Source: Epiperipatus broadwayi
Taxonomy: Eukaryota; Onychophora; Udeonychophora; Euonychophora; Peripatidae
Assembly (NCBI GenBank): GCA_028023455.1
Contig: JAQFVV010006215.1
Coordinates: forward strand, 13,123,473-13,187,472
Length of the DNA stretch: 64,000 nt
Direction: 5' to 3'
Position 1 is the first letter of the stretch. Every line of letters begins with the position of its first letter. Positions 13,140 through 25,530 of this stretch are shown here, in pieces. Made by a program: the position numbers and the translations under genes. The notes beneath the pieces were generated by a model. It was given only the letters and a program-made list of their open reading frames with translations, was not told where the DNA came from and searched no databases.

Positions 13140-14570
13140 TGAATCAGGCCATTGGATTATCTTTGACTAGCTTTCAATACTTGCATCAGCTAGTATACTT
13201 GCGCCAGCGCAAAGAGACAGACACCAACTCTGACAGGAGAATTGCACAAACTAGGAGACACTTCCACCAACTCTGAGAGATACTTGCACAAACTATTCCT
13301 GCATATTCGAAAAGCTGATCCGATATTTATTCTACCTAGAATGAACATTAAACCTGCAGCAAGAACATTTTCTTCACCATGATGTGCTAAGCTTCTCGCC
13401 AGGACAGGTTCGGACGTCCTGTGTCTCCATTAACTGCCTACAATGCCATAAGAACCGGTTCCAAAGAAACCACTAACCAACTTGCCCAAGCTTACCGTCA
13501 GTGAATCCAGAGCAACGGACTAACCTAAGAAGTCTAGTGCACTAGCATTGAAATAAATTATTAAGATACCTTACATTTTTGCGACTTAAATAATGTTGTC
13601 TTATATGTGTTTCCTTTTTTTTAAAAAATATAAATGTTTTTCAAGTTGTATCTTATGTAATTCGATTTCTGTGTACTTGATTTTTTTCTTTCTTTCTTTT
13701 TTAACAAGTGCTAGTTTTAAACCTATTACTGTCCGTCCTATTTAAGTCTTAGTAAGTAAGATAGTAGTTTATTTTAATCTCACATTCCTTTTATTATAGA
13801 ACGCAGTCTGGATATAACAGACTATTTTAATGGATTTCTGGCTCATGACCCATTTTGTTATTAGTTCTACTTATGTCGTGAAACTCTAATTATTTATAAT
13901 AGATGATTATGAAATATAATCGTTTTTAGTTTTATTTCTTCAAGCTTCCAATTCGCTTATTAGGGGCACGTGCGATCGTTTTAACCCTCTCAATAGGTAG
14001 ATCGTGAGCTCCTAGCCTGTCTCACTCAGAGGGAGGTCAATCGATTGAAAGTAATAACTTTCAACACTCTTTTATTATTATTAATGTTTTGGAAGCTACC
14101 TTCGCATTCCTTCGGTTTCGACATAAGCTTACATAAATCTCAAATACGGAGATTCAGCCTTTTCCTAACTATCGGTTATAAGCAGGAAGCTAACCTCCCT
14201 TGTCTTGCATGAGATCACTGTCTACTTACTAATACTTTGGTTACTATCAGTATTTTGCACTCTTTCACGCACAGGAAATCGCTTTCAAAGCTGTATAAAT
14301 ATTTTAGTTTAATCATGACGAATGTACATGTAGTACATATTTTAAATGTGCTTTAAAGATTATTATTTAGATTTATGTTTATTTAATCATACTCGTAATA
14401 AAATTATTTATTTATTCATTTACTTAGTTGATTTTGTTTTCTGTTGCTACCTTTCCAACTCACTGAACAAAACATAGATCTCATTTGCTTGATTGAGCTA
14501 GTCCGGCACATTCGATTCGCATATCCTGTAACCCCTTAAAAATAAATGTCTAGTTCCAAATTTCGGACTA
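13140..14570 (+). other. 5' UTR-like region of LINE copy 2
   Basis: This stretch is clearly GC-richer than the surrounding intron, with no long frame. It contains diverged repeated phrases such as CACCAACTCTGA and TTGCACAAACTA near 13220-13300. Its position upstream of ORF1 makes it the likely internal promoter/5' UTR of the element. Confidence 0.5.
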
Positions 14571-14673
14571 GTGGTGCCCTGGCAGTCAGTATATGCGAGT
14601 CTAAAGCTTTTGTCCGGTATAATACATAGCAATTCAAGCTTAAAATGTGACACTCAGTCGTTCAACGGAAACA

Positions 14674-17085
14674 ATGGCCGAAATCCACCTAGCTATAATA
14701 ACAAATCTCAGGCTCATCTGAGATCAAAAACCTTCCCATTAGCAATAGTAAGCACCAAATAATTACTAACAACATTAAAATGCAAGAAATTATATAAACT
14801 TCGTCAGTTATAAGCAATAGTGTTGATCTCGCATCGGGCGAAATAACAGCCAATATTAATAATACATATTTAAACAGTAACAACACTCACCGTATTTCCC
14901 AAACTCCTTTAGGAGACATAAATAAACATAATTCATCCACAAACGTGAAACACTCGCAAAATAATTTGGAACAAAAAAAAAAAATCAGCAAAATCTATCT
15001 GAAGAAAGTGAAAAAAAATCTTTTAAATCACCAGAGGTCACCAAATTTGCTGCTGTAACACCAGAGACTGTCAACAGTATTTCGGGTGAAAAAAATGAAA
15101 TAATAGATAAAAAAAAAATCAACAAAACACATTCTCAAACAAATGAAAATTTCAAACTAGATGAACCTTTAATATCTACATCGTTCGAACATTTCAAAAC
15201 AGATTCACAAACCCTTCCAAAAAAATCTATATTCTACGCTAACACTTTAAGTATCAACAAAGACGTTAAAACCGGCAATATTAATGAAATGCTTATAGGC
15301 ATATCGGAATATGGAAGAGAAATCACAACAGAAGATAATCAACATCCCCAATCAATTAAGATATTAGATTATAATAATATTACCGACGAAATACATTTAA
15401 AAACATAAACGATAATTTCAACAAAACTATTCCAAACATGCTCTATAAATCTTTCCAAAATTATTACAATGACAAAACTCTAATCCTAGCAGTAACGAAT
15501 GAAAACTTATCATTATACAAATTCCCCATGGAGCATTTATATTCCGTAATTAAACAACATGATTCAGAGTTGGGGATTTATCAAATACTAACTCACCCTA
15601 ATGACAGATATGTGGCAATAGAATTTATGACCTGGGCAGACAGGCTCCAATTTAAAAACAATATTAAAATACTGGGAAATAAAGTACTTTGCACTGTAGA
15701 AATGAACAGACCTATGATACTACAAGGGAAAATCAAAAACTGCCTAACGAGATTTACTGAACAAGAGCTCCAAAATATCCTCAATCCCTATGTCACTGTT
15801 TCAAAATTTAAATTCCTCCCAGACCCAAACTTGGGTGGAAACATAATATCAAACACAGCAATCTTCTTACTAGCCATGAAAAAAAAAAAACGTTTCTCCT
15901 ACTGACATCCCTACTGTAGTTAACGCAAAAGGTTCACCAATGGTCCTAACATTCAGGGGGGTGCGGCCTCAGTGCTTTCACTGTTTACAAAGGACACAAT
16001 TTATAAAAGACTGTTAGGCATGTATCTGCAGTATCTGCAATCAAAAGAAAGGCAAGTTCCACCGCTGCAGTAGAATGAATATAGAAACAACAACAACTAT
16101 AGACACCCAACAATCACCTAAAACAGACAATAATATTGAAAACGACACTGATAAACACAGGTCTGCAACATCAAACTACCCTGAATCTATAGAAATAACT
16201 CCCACAAATATAACACCAGACCACATAATATCTAGAGATGAAGATCAAGATGATAATCTTTCCCAACAAACTGAGATGGAATCCCACAACAATACAACCA
16301 AAAATAGAAATGATAAACAAACAACTACATCAAGAACATCTCATCTCATTTTAAACCAATACACAGATAATATTCAACCAATAAACACTACAACATTGGA
16401 AAAAAAAGGCTATGAATCAATGCTTGGCAATCCTTCAGACTTGAAGTCACTTCCAATAGAAGAAACAGACACCAGAATCAAAATAGACAAAAATAATACC
16501 CAATCACCTAGAAAGTCACAAAGTAAACAAAATACAATAACTCCACATCCTCAAAAAGAAAGTAGCAAAACCAATAAACCAAGGAAAAAACTCAACACAT
16601 CACACACCAAAACTCCAAACCTGGGGGAAAAGGATGGTTTGTCTGGATATTGAAATCAGGATCTTTCACAAGATGTAGAGCCAACACGACAAATTATACC
16701 AAATATTAATAAACAAAAATCAGATGTTCCGGATAAATCAAGCTCAAATGATGATACGAATTCTGGGTTTATACCACAACTACCCACATTAAAACAAGAT
16801 TCACAAGAATCACGAAATAAACACAGAGTGTCATGGGAAAAAAAGAAAAGGAAAACCTCTGAGCACTCTGATACTGATTCAGCACCAATGGAAGATGACC
16901 CCTATTTGGAATTCCGAGATTCTATGGAAAATGAGGACCTTCCAGTACTCATGGAATCAAATCAACTTCAACTCTCATTGGAAGAAGCATCAGATCAAGA
17001 AAACAATTATAGTCATTTAATACCAAATTCTCCTCGAGACCATGGGCCGGCTGAGGGGACGGGGACACTATATTATGAACTATAA
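14674..17085 (+). pseudogene. LINE copy 2 ORF1 (gag-like) with zinc knuckle
   Basis: A polar, K/N/S/T-rich N-terminal part (about 14900-15410) is broken by frameshifts. A better kept block (15438-15905) follows, with RNA-binding-domain-like hydrophobic spacing (YVAIEFMTWADRLQFKNN and GKIKNCLTRFTEQEL). In another frame at about 15970-16070 comes CFHCLQRTQFIKDC, a CCHC knuckle whose histidine is replaced by glutamine, then a second Cys-rich stretch (CSICNQKKGKFHRC). The tail (16075-17085) is low-complexity and rich in T/N/Q/D/K, ending in an acidic region. It overlaps the start of ORF2 by about 40 bp in a different frame. Its likely role was RNA binding in the retrotransposition particle. Multiple stops make it a pseudogene. 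Confidence 0.7.
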
Positions 17086-17700
17086 AATTGCAGGGATTAA
17101 TGTTCGTGGCCTCAACTCGTTGGCCCGTGCTCACGCAATTAGAAATTGGATAAGTATTAACTCTCCCCACATCCTTCTAATGGGGGAAACCAAATTCCAT
17201 AATAACACTGACAATAAAATAGAAACAATAATTGCCACCATGGCTTCACTAAATTTTCAGTTGGACATTCAGCAGCTGGAGAGGTTGGAGTATTAATTAA
17301 CAAAAAATTTCCTCCAAATAAATTTTGCATACTCTATTTGGATAACAACTTAATCTTATTAGAAATAGACTATTGGGGCTACAGCATAAATCTAGCTTAT
17401 ATATGCACTTACAAACCATCCTACTATCTATCACAAAATCATTCAGTCTTTAAATGCTATCCTTAGCAACAATCAGGCTCTTTACTTATATTGGGAGATT
17501 TTAACACCACATATGGTTGCTTTAACTTAAAATTTCTTCCACTGATAAACAGAAACTTGATGTGTGGGGAAGGATTCCTTCCTCCTGGATCCTACTCCTT
17601 TTACACCAAATCCTACCAAACCCTAATAGATCTATTATATTATTTGCCAGATTTACACTTTCATCTAAATGCAAAACTTTTACCAGTTTCGTTTTCGGAC
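17042..17700 (+). pseudogene. LINE copy 2 ORF2, AP-like endonuclease domain
   Basis: The frame opens with INVRGLNSLARAHAIRNWI and the HILLMGETK motif, the N-terminal and catalytic-Glu blocks of exonuclease/endonuclease/phosphatase domains of LINEs. The frame then shifts, and LGDFNTTYG at about 17490-17517 is the central GDFN motif. SFSDHMAL near 17690 is the C-terminal SDH catalytic motif. This domain nicks the target for target-primed reverse transcription. At least one frameshift (about 17280) and a stop (about 17466) interrupt it. Confidence 0.85.
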
Positions 17701-18200
17701 CATATGGCCCTTGTAGTTACTCTTGAAACCATGGCTGGCCTCTCAACTCCAGAGACTCTTCACAAAACCATGCGGATGGTAACAAAATCAAACATGACAG
17801 AGGCCATAGTGTCCGAATCTTATATATATTTTCACAAAATCAACATCCTTTCAAGACCAGCTGAAGAAGCCTGGTTTTCATTTGTAGGCATCCTACAGAC
17901 AATATTAAAACACCACACCATGAAAGCCAAAGGCCCTAATGGCCTCTTCCGAGATCTTCTGCTACTAGAGAATCAGCTTCAGAAGCTCCAAAGTCAACCT
18001 ATCAAAACACAAGATATATATATAGTCTTAAAAACCTATACCGATCAAGACAAAAATCCCTAGCAGAATACCTATCCATTAGGAGAGCCAAAAGCTATTT
18101 ATCTCAACAACACCACTGGACAGAAGGCTACTTCAGATGGGCACTTGGAGGCAAAAATAACAAAACCACTCCCACCTCCATCCTTGTAAATGGGAAAACC

Positions 18201-19137
18201 TTGCTGGGAACACCCATGATGAACACAATAAAAGAACACTTCCAGCAAGGAATGCAAACTGCAATCTTCAATGGCACCCAATCTTGGTCTGAAGTTGATC
18301 CACAAGCGCCACATGGGATCACAGAAAATTTACTTCAACAGAAAATATCTTCCCTTCCAGATGGTGTACATCCTGGATTACATGGGATTCCCAAATTCCT
18401 AATCCTACACCTCAATCAATTTGCAGTTCCCATAATGAAAAAGATGGTGGATTACCTAGCAACTGGTAATAGAGTGATACCTAATCTTTACCCAGTGGCA
18501 CTGGTTCCATTTATAAAAAAAAAAAAATCAGGTTATGGATCTCTCAAACCTCAGACCTATTTCCATGACACCCCTTCTAATTAAAATTGTAGAGTCTGTG
18601 ATCAAAGACCTCATCCAACCAAATGTCTTAAAGCACTTATCTAACAACCAATATGCCAAGAAGGGATCCTCTACTGCACATGCAATGGGCAACATAATGT
18701 CCATCATTGATTATGTCAGAATCCACCGGAAGTCAGGGCCGATAGCTATTCGACTGGACATTGCTGCAGCCTTCGACTCGGTACATATAGACATACTCTT
18801 AAATATTTTTGCCGAGTATGATGTTCCTGCAGCTGCTGTCCAGATCATAGGCAATTTACTATACAACAGGGAAATCTTTATCACTATGGATGGTAACATC
18901 ACCTTTGGATTTAAACTGACACAAGCTCTCCCTCAGGGTTCCCCCCTCAGCACCCTATGCTTCATCGCATATATAAATCCTCTCCTTATGGATTTAGAAA
19001 AAAATCTACCAGGTCTCTTTATACCCAATTTAAACAGAGAATTCAACACGTTTGCCTACATGGACGATGTAATGATCATCCTACCATCAAAAAAAACATA
19101 TTCCTTTGCTACAAACAATATTAAGCCGCTATACTGA
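18201..19137 (+). pseudogene. LINE copy 2 ORF2, reverse transcriptase domain
   Basis: Consecutive frames at 18201-18584 and 18535-19137 carry RT motifs in order: the LRPISMTPLLIKIVESV block, QYAKKGSSTAHA, the first catalytic aspartate in RLDIAAAFDSVH, the ALPQGSPLSTLCF loop, and the catalytic box FAYMDDVMII at about 19051-19080. The active-site box is YMDD, unlike the F/YADD typical of LINEs. A one-base slip at the A-run near 18510-18535 and another frame change near 19106-19137 break the ORF. The protein would have copied the element's RNA at the chromosomal nick. Confidence 0.85.
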
Positions 19138-20131
19138 GAAATACAGGCTGCAATTCGACCCCAGAAAATCTGCTTCATGGCAAATTGTTTCAGGAAGGAA
19201 AATCTTCACCCTTTTCTCTGCCAAGCCACAGAGATATCTTGGGTTTTCCATCTTCAAATCTACCACAGCAATGACCAAAGAGATTCAGGATAACATCCTG
19301 GAAACAACAAACAAATTCATCACTTCCTTGTCACAAGTCTACCTTTCCCTCCCTGGCAAGGTAGCACTAATTAACATGAATGTGATGCCAAAAATATCAT
19401 ACTTCCTTCCATTTATCAAATGCAACAAAAGCTTCATAAATAAAATAAATAGCTTGTGCTCAAGGCTTTTCTGGAGAGGTAAAACGGTCGCGATCAGCCT
19501 CAAAGGAACTCGGCGACCAAGAAAGCTAAATGGTCTTGCTCTCCACTCCATTCAAGCATTGATTTTTCAAAAAACCTATAACGTCATACACAATTTGGTA
19601 GCATTATATGGTTTTAACACAATTCTCCAAAAGGCTTTGCTTCAAAAGGTAACACCTACTGACCGACCCCCACCAGATAGACAAACATGGATCACTAGAA
19701 ACACAAGTCTTATCAAACAGCACTGCCCAATAACCGACTCCACATTCAATTCTAAAATATCATTATGGCAAGCGTACACAATCCTCCATCTAATCTTACA
19801 TCCTATAATCAACACATTATATTACAATAATCAGAAACTGGTATCCAACTTTAAAAGATGGAGTCTAGAAGCCAAATACCTAGACTTCCTCATTAAATAC
19901 AACGTTAATGGTCTACCTACTAATCACTTCCTTTTTTACAAACGAGGTCACAACATAGACCCTACTTGCAGCATTTGCATGAACGGCGATGAGACATCGG
20001 AACACCTCTTCTCACAATGTACGGGATTCAGAGTGATTCGAGAAATCATACTCTCCAATACCAAGATAGATTTCCAACTGATCTCATCTCTGAAGGATAG
20101 TATCCAATTATACGTCTCTCAATATTTCTGA
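19106..20131 (+). pseudogene. LINE copy 2 ORF2, thumb and C-terminal zinc-binding domain
   Basis: A 341-codon frame continues the RT C-terminus with SASWQIVSGRK and RYLGFSIF (the LG motif after the palm). A long helical thumb/linker region with LPGKVALINMNVMPKISY follows, then a W-containing LFWRGK segment, and finally CSICMNGDETSEHLFSQC at about 19968-20022. That last motif is a zf-RVT Cys/His cluster. The frame ends at 20131, followed by further C-terminal residues in another frame. Confidence 0.85.
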
Positions 20132-20439
20132 ACTATGCCATATGGGTTACGCGTTGTAAACTAATCATGGAACACCCACAACCTACTATAAAACAGGTTT
20201 TTTCCAAAACAATGATTAAAATCCAGAAGAGAGACCAACTCCTGGCATCGTCAAAAACATTTGAGGATACTTGGACATTATACAGTATACCAAACTAACA
20301 ATCAGATAACAAATATGTGAAAGATCTAATGTTCACACCATATTGCACAACATAGACTCATCAGAACCCAAATGGAAATAACAAGATAGTAAGAACAACA
20401 ATGTAAACCTCAATTGTATGGTTACATATCACTGTATAC

Positions 20440-20533
20440 ATTAGAAATAATAAATTGTTATTGAAACTACTTGTATAAATTGTAAATATTTATGTTATTA
20501 ATAAAGTTTTTATTATAAATTTAAAAAAAAAAA
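20440..20533 (+). terminator. Polyadenylation region and poly(A) tail of LINE copy 2
   Basis: AATAAA signals lie near 20449 and 20500, and the element ends in a run of 12 A at 20522-20533. The target-site duplication follows directly. This is the normal 3' end of an mRNA copied by target-primed reverse transcription. Confidence 0.75.
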
Positions 20534-20543
20534 ATTAGTATAC
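20534..20543 (+). repeat. Target-site duplication, right copy
   Basis: ATTAGTATAC, identical to 9521-9530, directly follows the poly(A) tail. Confidence 0.6.
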
Positions 20544-20589
20544 TTCCATCAAGTGGTTTGCGTTAAAGTTGTGAGGGCAGTAAGTTTGA

Positions 20590-20735
20590 CACTTATCAAT
20601 TAAATTGTAGAAATTCCCTATCTGTATATTTTGAACAATGATAAATATGTGTTAAAAAGAATGTAGTCTGGGTTACTGGTTCAGCATGAAATATGCATCT
20701 TGGGCATCACACCTCTGATTATGATTACACCACTC
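20590..20735 (+). repeat. Interspersed repeat, right inverted copy
   Basis: Matches the reverse complement of 9240-9430. The short direct motif at about 20766-20806, paired with 9436-9475, lies just downstream. Family unknown. Confidence 0.6.
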
Positions 20736-20809
20736 CACAAGGTGTTAAAAGCAGATATCTTGCTTGAGAGTGGTATAGTGAAAATTATACTACAGAAATA
20801 TTATTCTTT

Positions 20810-23800
20810 AAGCAGATATAATTGATGGATTTTTTTTTTTAAAAAAAAAGAGCTAAAATTGTTAGATTGCTACTAGATTTGTGATGAAAGAGTGTAAAAT
20901 GTTGAAAGGCAAATATGATTTAATGTATGTTGAATGAACATATAGACATAATATTAATTTATTTAATTGCAGTGTATTTTAAATAAGCATTGAAGAGAGA
21001 AAAAAATTAAACAGAATGTAAAAAGGCACCAATTTTTTTGTTTCTTTAAAAAAAAACAATACAATACTTATAGTTTCATTAGTGCAAAAGGGATTTTTAA
21101 AAAGTTCAAGATTTTCATATCTTTTTAGATCTTTAAAGTTAATAATAGAAAAAGTTATTCAATAAGAATAATAGTATACTGGTTGTACTGTTTGCATAAT
21201 AAAAATTATAATTTCAAATAAGAAAAACCATTGAAACAATTAAAAGCTAATGAAAAAGAACCAATGAAGATATTAGCTTGTTGTTTATCGATATTTGAAG
21301 GAATCAACATTCCTAATAACTGAATTATAATGCATTTGTATTTCAACTTAATAAAAAAGTGGTTAAGAATTATAGATTATTCATATTGATTTTAAAACTT
21401 TTCATTGAAGAAGGAATAGAAAATTAGAAGTGAAGTTGGATTTTGTTTAATTAAGAGAACAAATTAGATTTACTACATAATATTTATTTTATATACATGT
21501 AAAATGTAAATAATCATAGCTTAAACAATAGCTACAATTGGTATAAGATATCAATATAAATTTTCAAATGCTTCTCAGTACTTCTCTATTTTGCAAAAAT
21601 CAAATTAGTTTGAATTTATATGTTCCCTTTTTTTGGTTTAGTGGTATCTCATGCCATTTGCAGCCTAAATAGCTGTAAAAAAATTTCCATCTTTTACAAA
21701 TAATTGCTTTTTTGGAAAAATATCATAATATTTATTAGTAGCTAAGACTTACAATAATAAAAAGCAAATTTATTTCATTATAAATAAGTGATTGCAGGAA
21801 AGCTATCAACTGAATCCAATTAGAAACTATTCTTTTATTTCTCCGTTTTTGTGATTTTATGATTATAAATATATTTTTAACAAATATTTTAATATTTATT
21901 GTAAATAATGTTTATTTTTAAAAAAATCAAATTAGAAAATGATAGTTATATAAAACAAATACATTTCTTAGGAGTGATATGAGATACTAATTACTATAAT
22001 TCCTTATGAACTATGTGTAAACTAGTTATTACTTATCAATAAATGAAAAGAACAGATGACAGCATTTTATTCTTTTTATTTATTGATGAGTGATTATTTG
22101 TATTTACATAGTTCATGGGAGAGGGGGTACAGTTACTTCTGTAACAATTTCATATATATATATATATTTTGTGACCTTCCAGGTTGACACCAGGAAGAAA
22201 TGTGGGAAGTTCACATTTGTGCTAATAATGGCTAAAGTTAATTATTTTAGAAAAATGAATTGTGATGTAATTTGCTAATTAAAATTAGGATTTAAAAAAA
22301 TTAAAACTTTAATTGAGTGTACTGATTGGTAGAGTTTTGGATTATATATGTTCGGTAGTAGAAGAGGAGGATGAACAACATCAGGGATGTTTGTATGTAG
22401 TAGAAAAATTTACATGATATAATAAGCAGGTACATAGATATATTATTAATTAGAATTTCTTTTCTATATTTTATTTATTATTTACTAATTATGTATTGTT
22501 CGTAATCTTATATTTAAAAATGATAAAGATTATTTGTATATTAGTGAATAACATTTCTAAATTAATATTTAATATTTTTTTATTATTATGTTTTATTCCA
22601 TTCAAATATTGTATTGTTAAAATTTTATAAGTAAAAATTCTGGCACACTTCCAAAGTTGATTGTAATAAGAAAGACAGAGGGCATGAGTGGGGAGAGACA
22701 GAAAGTTTAAAACTTGAAAGGAAGTATAAAAAAATAAAGCTTAAAAGAATCAATAACTCTCTAAGAGTATTAGAACAAATAAAAAAAACATCGTGAGGAT
22801 TCTGATAATATACCTGTGGAGGATTTTCTATTATACTACTGGAATAATATAAAAATGAAGAGATAAACCCCCAAAGGGAAGCCAGCTCCAAATTTCTGTC
22901 AAATGATGATCCATGTTCACTACCTTTAAAATGCCCGGATGTTATGTAAGCTAAGTAATTATGATTTGTTTTAAAGTATTACCAAAAATAAATAATATCA
23001 GAATGACAAAATTGTTTAAAATAAAGCTAGCTAAAATTTTCTTATTAAACACTATAATTAAACGCTTGATGTGTGTTTTCAATTTTAAGAATTTTCTATC
23101 AATATTCTGCAAAATAAAATTTAAAATGAAAGAGTTTATCCATTTAATCTTATATCAAGAGGATAATTTTATACTGTATAACTTTGCTATTCGCGCATAT
23201 ATAATGAAATAATTCCAATGCATGCAAATGTTATTTATAACGCCTGTCACGGAATTCTAGGATAAAAAAACCTATTGTCATTCTTAACAAATTATGCTTT
23301 AACAATCAGATAGACATTTTTTTTTTATGTTATAATTTACTATTGTCTTTGAAATTGAAGTGTATGCTTCGTTCAACTTTCAAATTTTTAAAAAAACTTA
23401 ACATGTAATGATTGGATATTGATAAGTATTTTTCGTAATTGCTTATAATAAATGTATAATCAATTTTTTTTTTCTTTTAAAAAAAAACAATGTAACTTCA
23501 TATTATTATAATATGATAATCTATTATTTTGTATGAGCTAGAAATTATATTATAGGTGATTATAGATATTCGGATGTGTGCGTGATGCTATAAATTATTA
23601 TTTTTTTAAAAAATTGTATTTATTATGCTTTAATTTCGTTAATGAAGTTTATTTAAAAAAATAAAGAATTAAAACCTTGTCTGTTATAAGCTTGTTTATG
23701 TAGGAAGTGTATTGGGTGTAGTTGGAGGTAGAAATGGTCAAGGGACGATTATATTATTTGGATTGAGTTTGGAGATATTATTTAATCCTCACATATATAG

Positions 23801-24897
23801 GTGTAAGTATTTGGTTATTGTTTTCCCCTGCCTTTCTTCATTTTTGTATAGTTAATGTTAGATGATCTACACTGATTATAACAGATAAGTGTTTTATAAA
23901 TGTTTATAATATGTATAAAAAAAAAGATTAATTTGTTGCACTATGTATTTTATAAATAAGCGACTAAAAGTATGTTTTAGAAATACATTATATTTACAAT
24001 GTTATAAAAATGCACATATTCGAAAATATATGATTCATATATTAAATATTAGTCAATTTTGGTTTTACTGTAGGAGAAATGTAATTGGTTAGCAAGGTGC
24101 ATAAAATAATATTTTTTTTATTATTTATTATTTATTTTGTCTTTTATTTTTAATAAATGTTTTATTGAATTAATAGCCTATATGAATTGCTTGATTATAT
24201 ACGTTCGATTCTCCATTTCCACACACACACATCTGGTTAACATAACATAGCCCTAGAATATCTAAATTTGCCAGTATAAGTCAAGTTTTATTTAATTTGT
24301 CTGGAGTTGATAAATCTCATTATTACAATGCCAATAATATATTTTACTTTGCTTAGAATAGATAGTGATGTGAATATAAAAGGTACCCGACCCTCATCAT
24401 TGTCTATCCTGTAATAAATATGATGATTGATAATTTTGCAATAGTTTTATAATTGAATAAATGATTAAATTAGTGTTACAGAATTGTTATCCATAAATGT
24501 TCGATTACTCTTATTTGCATCCTATATGAATACCATATCCTATAACCTCAACTGAGCTAAGCCATGGAATAATTATAATATAAGAATCTTTTAAATAAGT
24601 TTTAAAGCAATTTACAGTTATAAATTTTATTCTATCTTGTATAGAATTGGCACCTAGGCATTTATAAATCTAATAAAGTGATTAAGTGGAGAAGACAGAG
24701 GTTACAATATATATTAAGCAATAATTTTACTTAAATTTATGTTTTAAATAATAATAATATATTAGTTAAACTAATTTAATTAATTTGAGTATGTATTGTA
24801 TATCTGTAGTAATTAAATATTTGATAAATTATGACATAGAACACAGCATTTTAACATACTTTTAAAAATATAATGATCTCTTTTTTTAATTTTTCAG
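20810..24897. other. Distal intron 1, nothing recognised
   Basis: AT-rich sequence with short tandem A/T tracts. The frames at 22625-22891 (minus) and 22961-23212 have no homology I can see. A pyrimidine tract (TTTTTTTAATTTTTCAG) ends at 24897 and forms the exon 2 acceptor. Confidence 0.5.
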
Positions 24898-25002
24898 AAA
24901 TTAGTTCAGCATTATATAGGCCTTCAGCTACTGTAACTTCTGCTAGACATCAATCAAGTTTGTTAGACTCTAGTGATGAAAACTATTATGCATTAGAAGG
25001 TG
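24898..25002 (+). CDS. VIPAS39: VIPAS39/SPE-39 homologue, exon 2
   Basis: This 105-nt symmetric exon (phase 1 in, phase 1 out) has a strong TTTTTCAG acceptor and a GTATGT donor. It encodes a Ser/Thr/Tyr-rich linker (ISSALYRPSATVTSARH, ending in ENYYALEG) typical of the poorly conserved N-terminal half of SPE-39 proteins. The identification rests on phase continuity with exon 3 and the later conserved exons rather than on its own similarity. A foldback repeat begins only about 130 bp downstream. Confidence 0.7.
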
Positions 25003-25029
25003 GTATGTTTTTTTGATTATATACATATA

Positions 25030-25130
25030 TTGGAAACTATAATTTTCCCATGTGTGTGGTCATGTGTATTGATTGTATGAGTTAACGTGGGTAGTTGAAG
25101 GGAACTTGAAAGTCTGTGTTTAAATCCCCT
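25030..25130 (+). repeat. Partial copy of the 52846-54350 repeat family
   Basis: The segment with GGTCATGTGTATTGATTGTA and ending in TGTTTAAATCCCC matches the end of the + strand unit at 54171-54300 (ATCATGTGCATTGGTTGT and GTTCAAACCC). It starts about 30 bp after exon 2. Confidence 0.5.
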
Positions 25131-25530
25131 ATATATATAAAATACATATTTTGCGGGTTCATCCGTGTTAAAAACTTTTAATATTAATATATTGACATTT
25201 CTACTTGGTCACACAAGCCATCCACAGAGTTATAAAAGGTAGAAAGACAGTTGTAGAGGCGCTACAATCACTGATTTGAATAAAATGTTAAAATTCCACC
25301 AATAGCAAAAAATGTTATTTTTTGCTATTGGTGGAATTTTAACATTTTATTTTTTGCTATTGGTGGAATTTTAACATTTTATTCAAATCAGTGATTGTAG
25401 CGCCTCTACAACTGTCTTTCTACCTTTTATAACTCTGTGGATGGCTTGTGTGACCAAGTCGAAACGTCAATATATTAATATTAAAAGTTTTTAACACGGA
25501 TGAACCCGCAAAATATGTATTTTATATATT
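25131..25530. repeat. Long palindrome (foldback), arms about 180 bp
   Basis: The left arm (25131-25314) is the near-perfect reverse complement of the right arm (25350-25530); landmarks include GCGGGTTCATCCGTGTTAAA and CACACAAGCCATCCACAGAG. The centre holds a tandem copy of a 32-bp piece (TTTTGCTATTGGTGGAATTT). The right arm contains CAAGTCGAAACGTC, preceded by a small CTTG/CAAG hairpin. This resembles the GAAAC-helix III-GTC end of hammerhead ribozymes of Penelope-like elements, but the CTGATGA box is degenerate. Confidence 0.85.

Larger units (their letters stand above)
12601..20533 (+). mobile_element. Near full-length LINE with ORF1, ORF2 and poly(A) tail (copy 2)
   Basis: This non-LTR retrotransposon has a GC-richer 5' region (about 13140-14570), a decayed ORF1 with a CCHC-like knuckle, an ORF2 with AP-endonuclease, RT and C-terminal zinc motif, then a 3' UTR with AATAAA signals and a 12-A tail ending at 20533. 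The direct repeat ATTAGTATAC follows at once. The layout and C-terminal Cys/His cluster resemble L1/Tx1-like elements, but the clade assignment is by eye only. Frameshifts and stops in both ORFs show the copy is inactive. The 5' boundary with copy 1 is not sharply visible; it lies between about 12500 and 13140. Confidence 0.8.

Noticed and set aside
22961-23212. 83-codon frame rich in K/I/F/N
   Set aside because: Composition follows local AT bias and no homology or splice context is visible.
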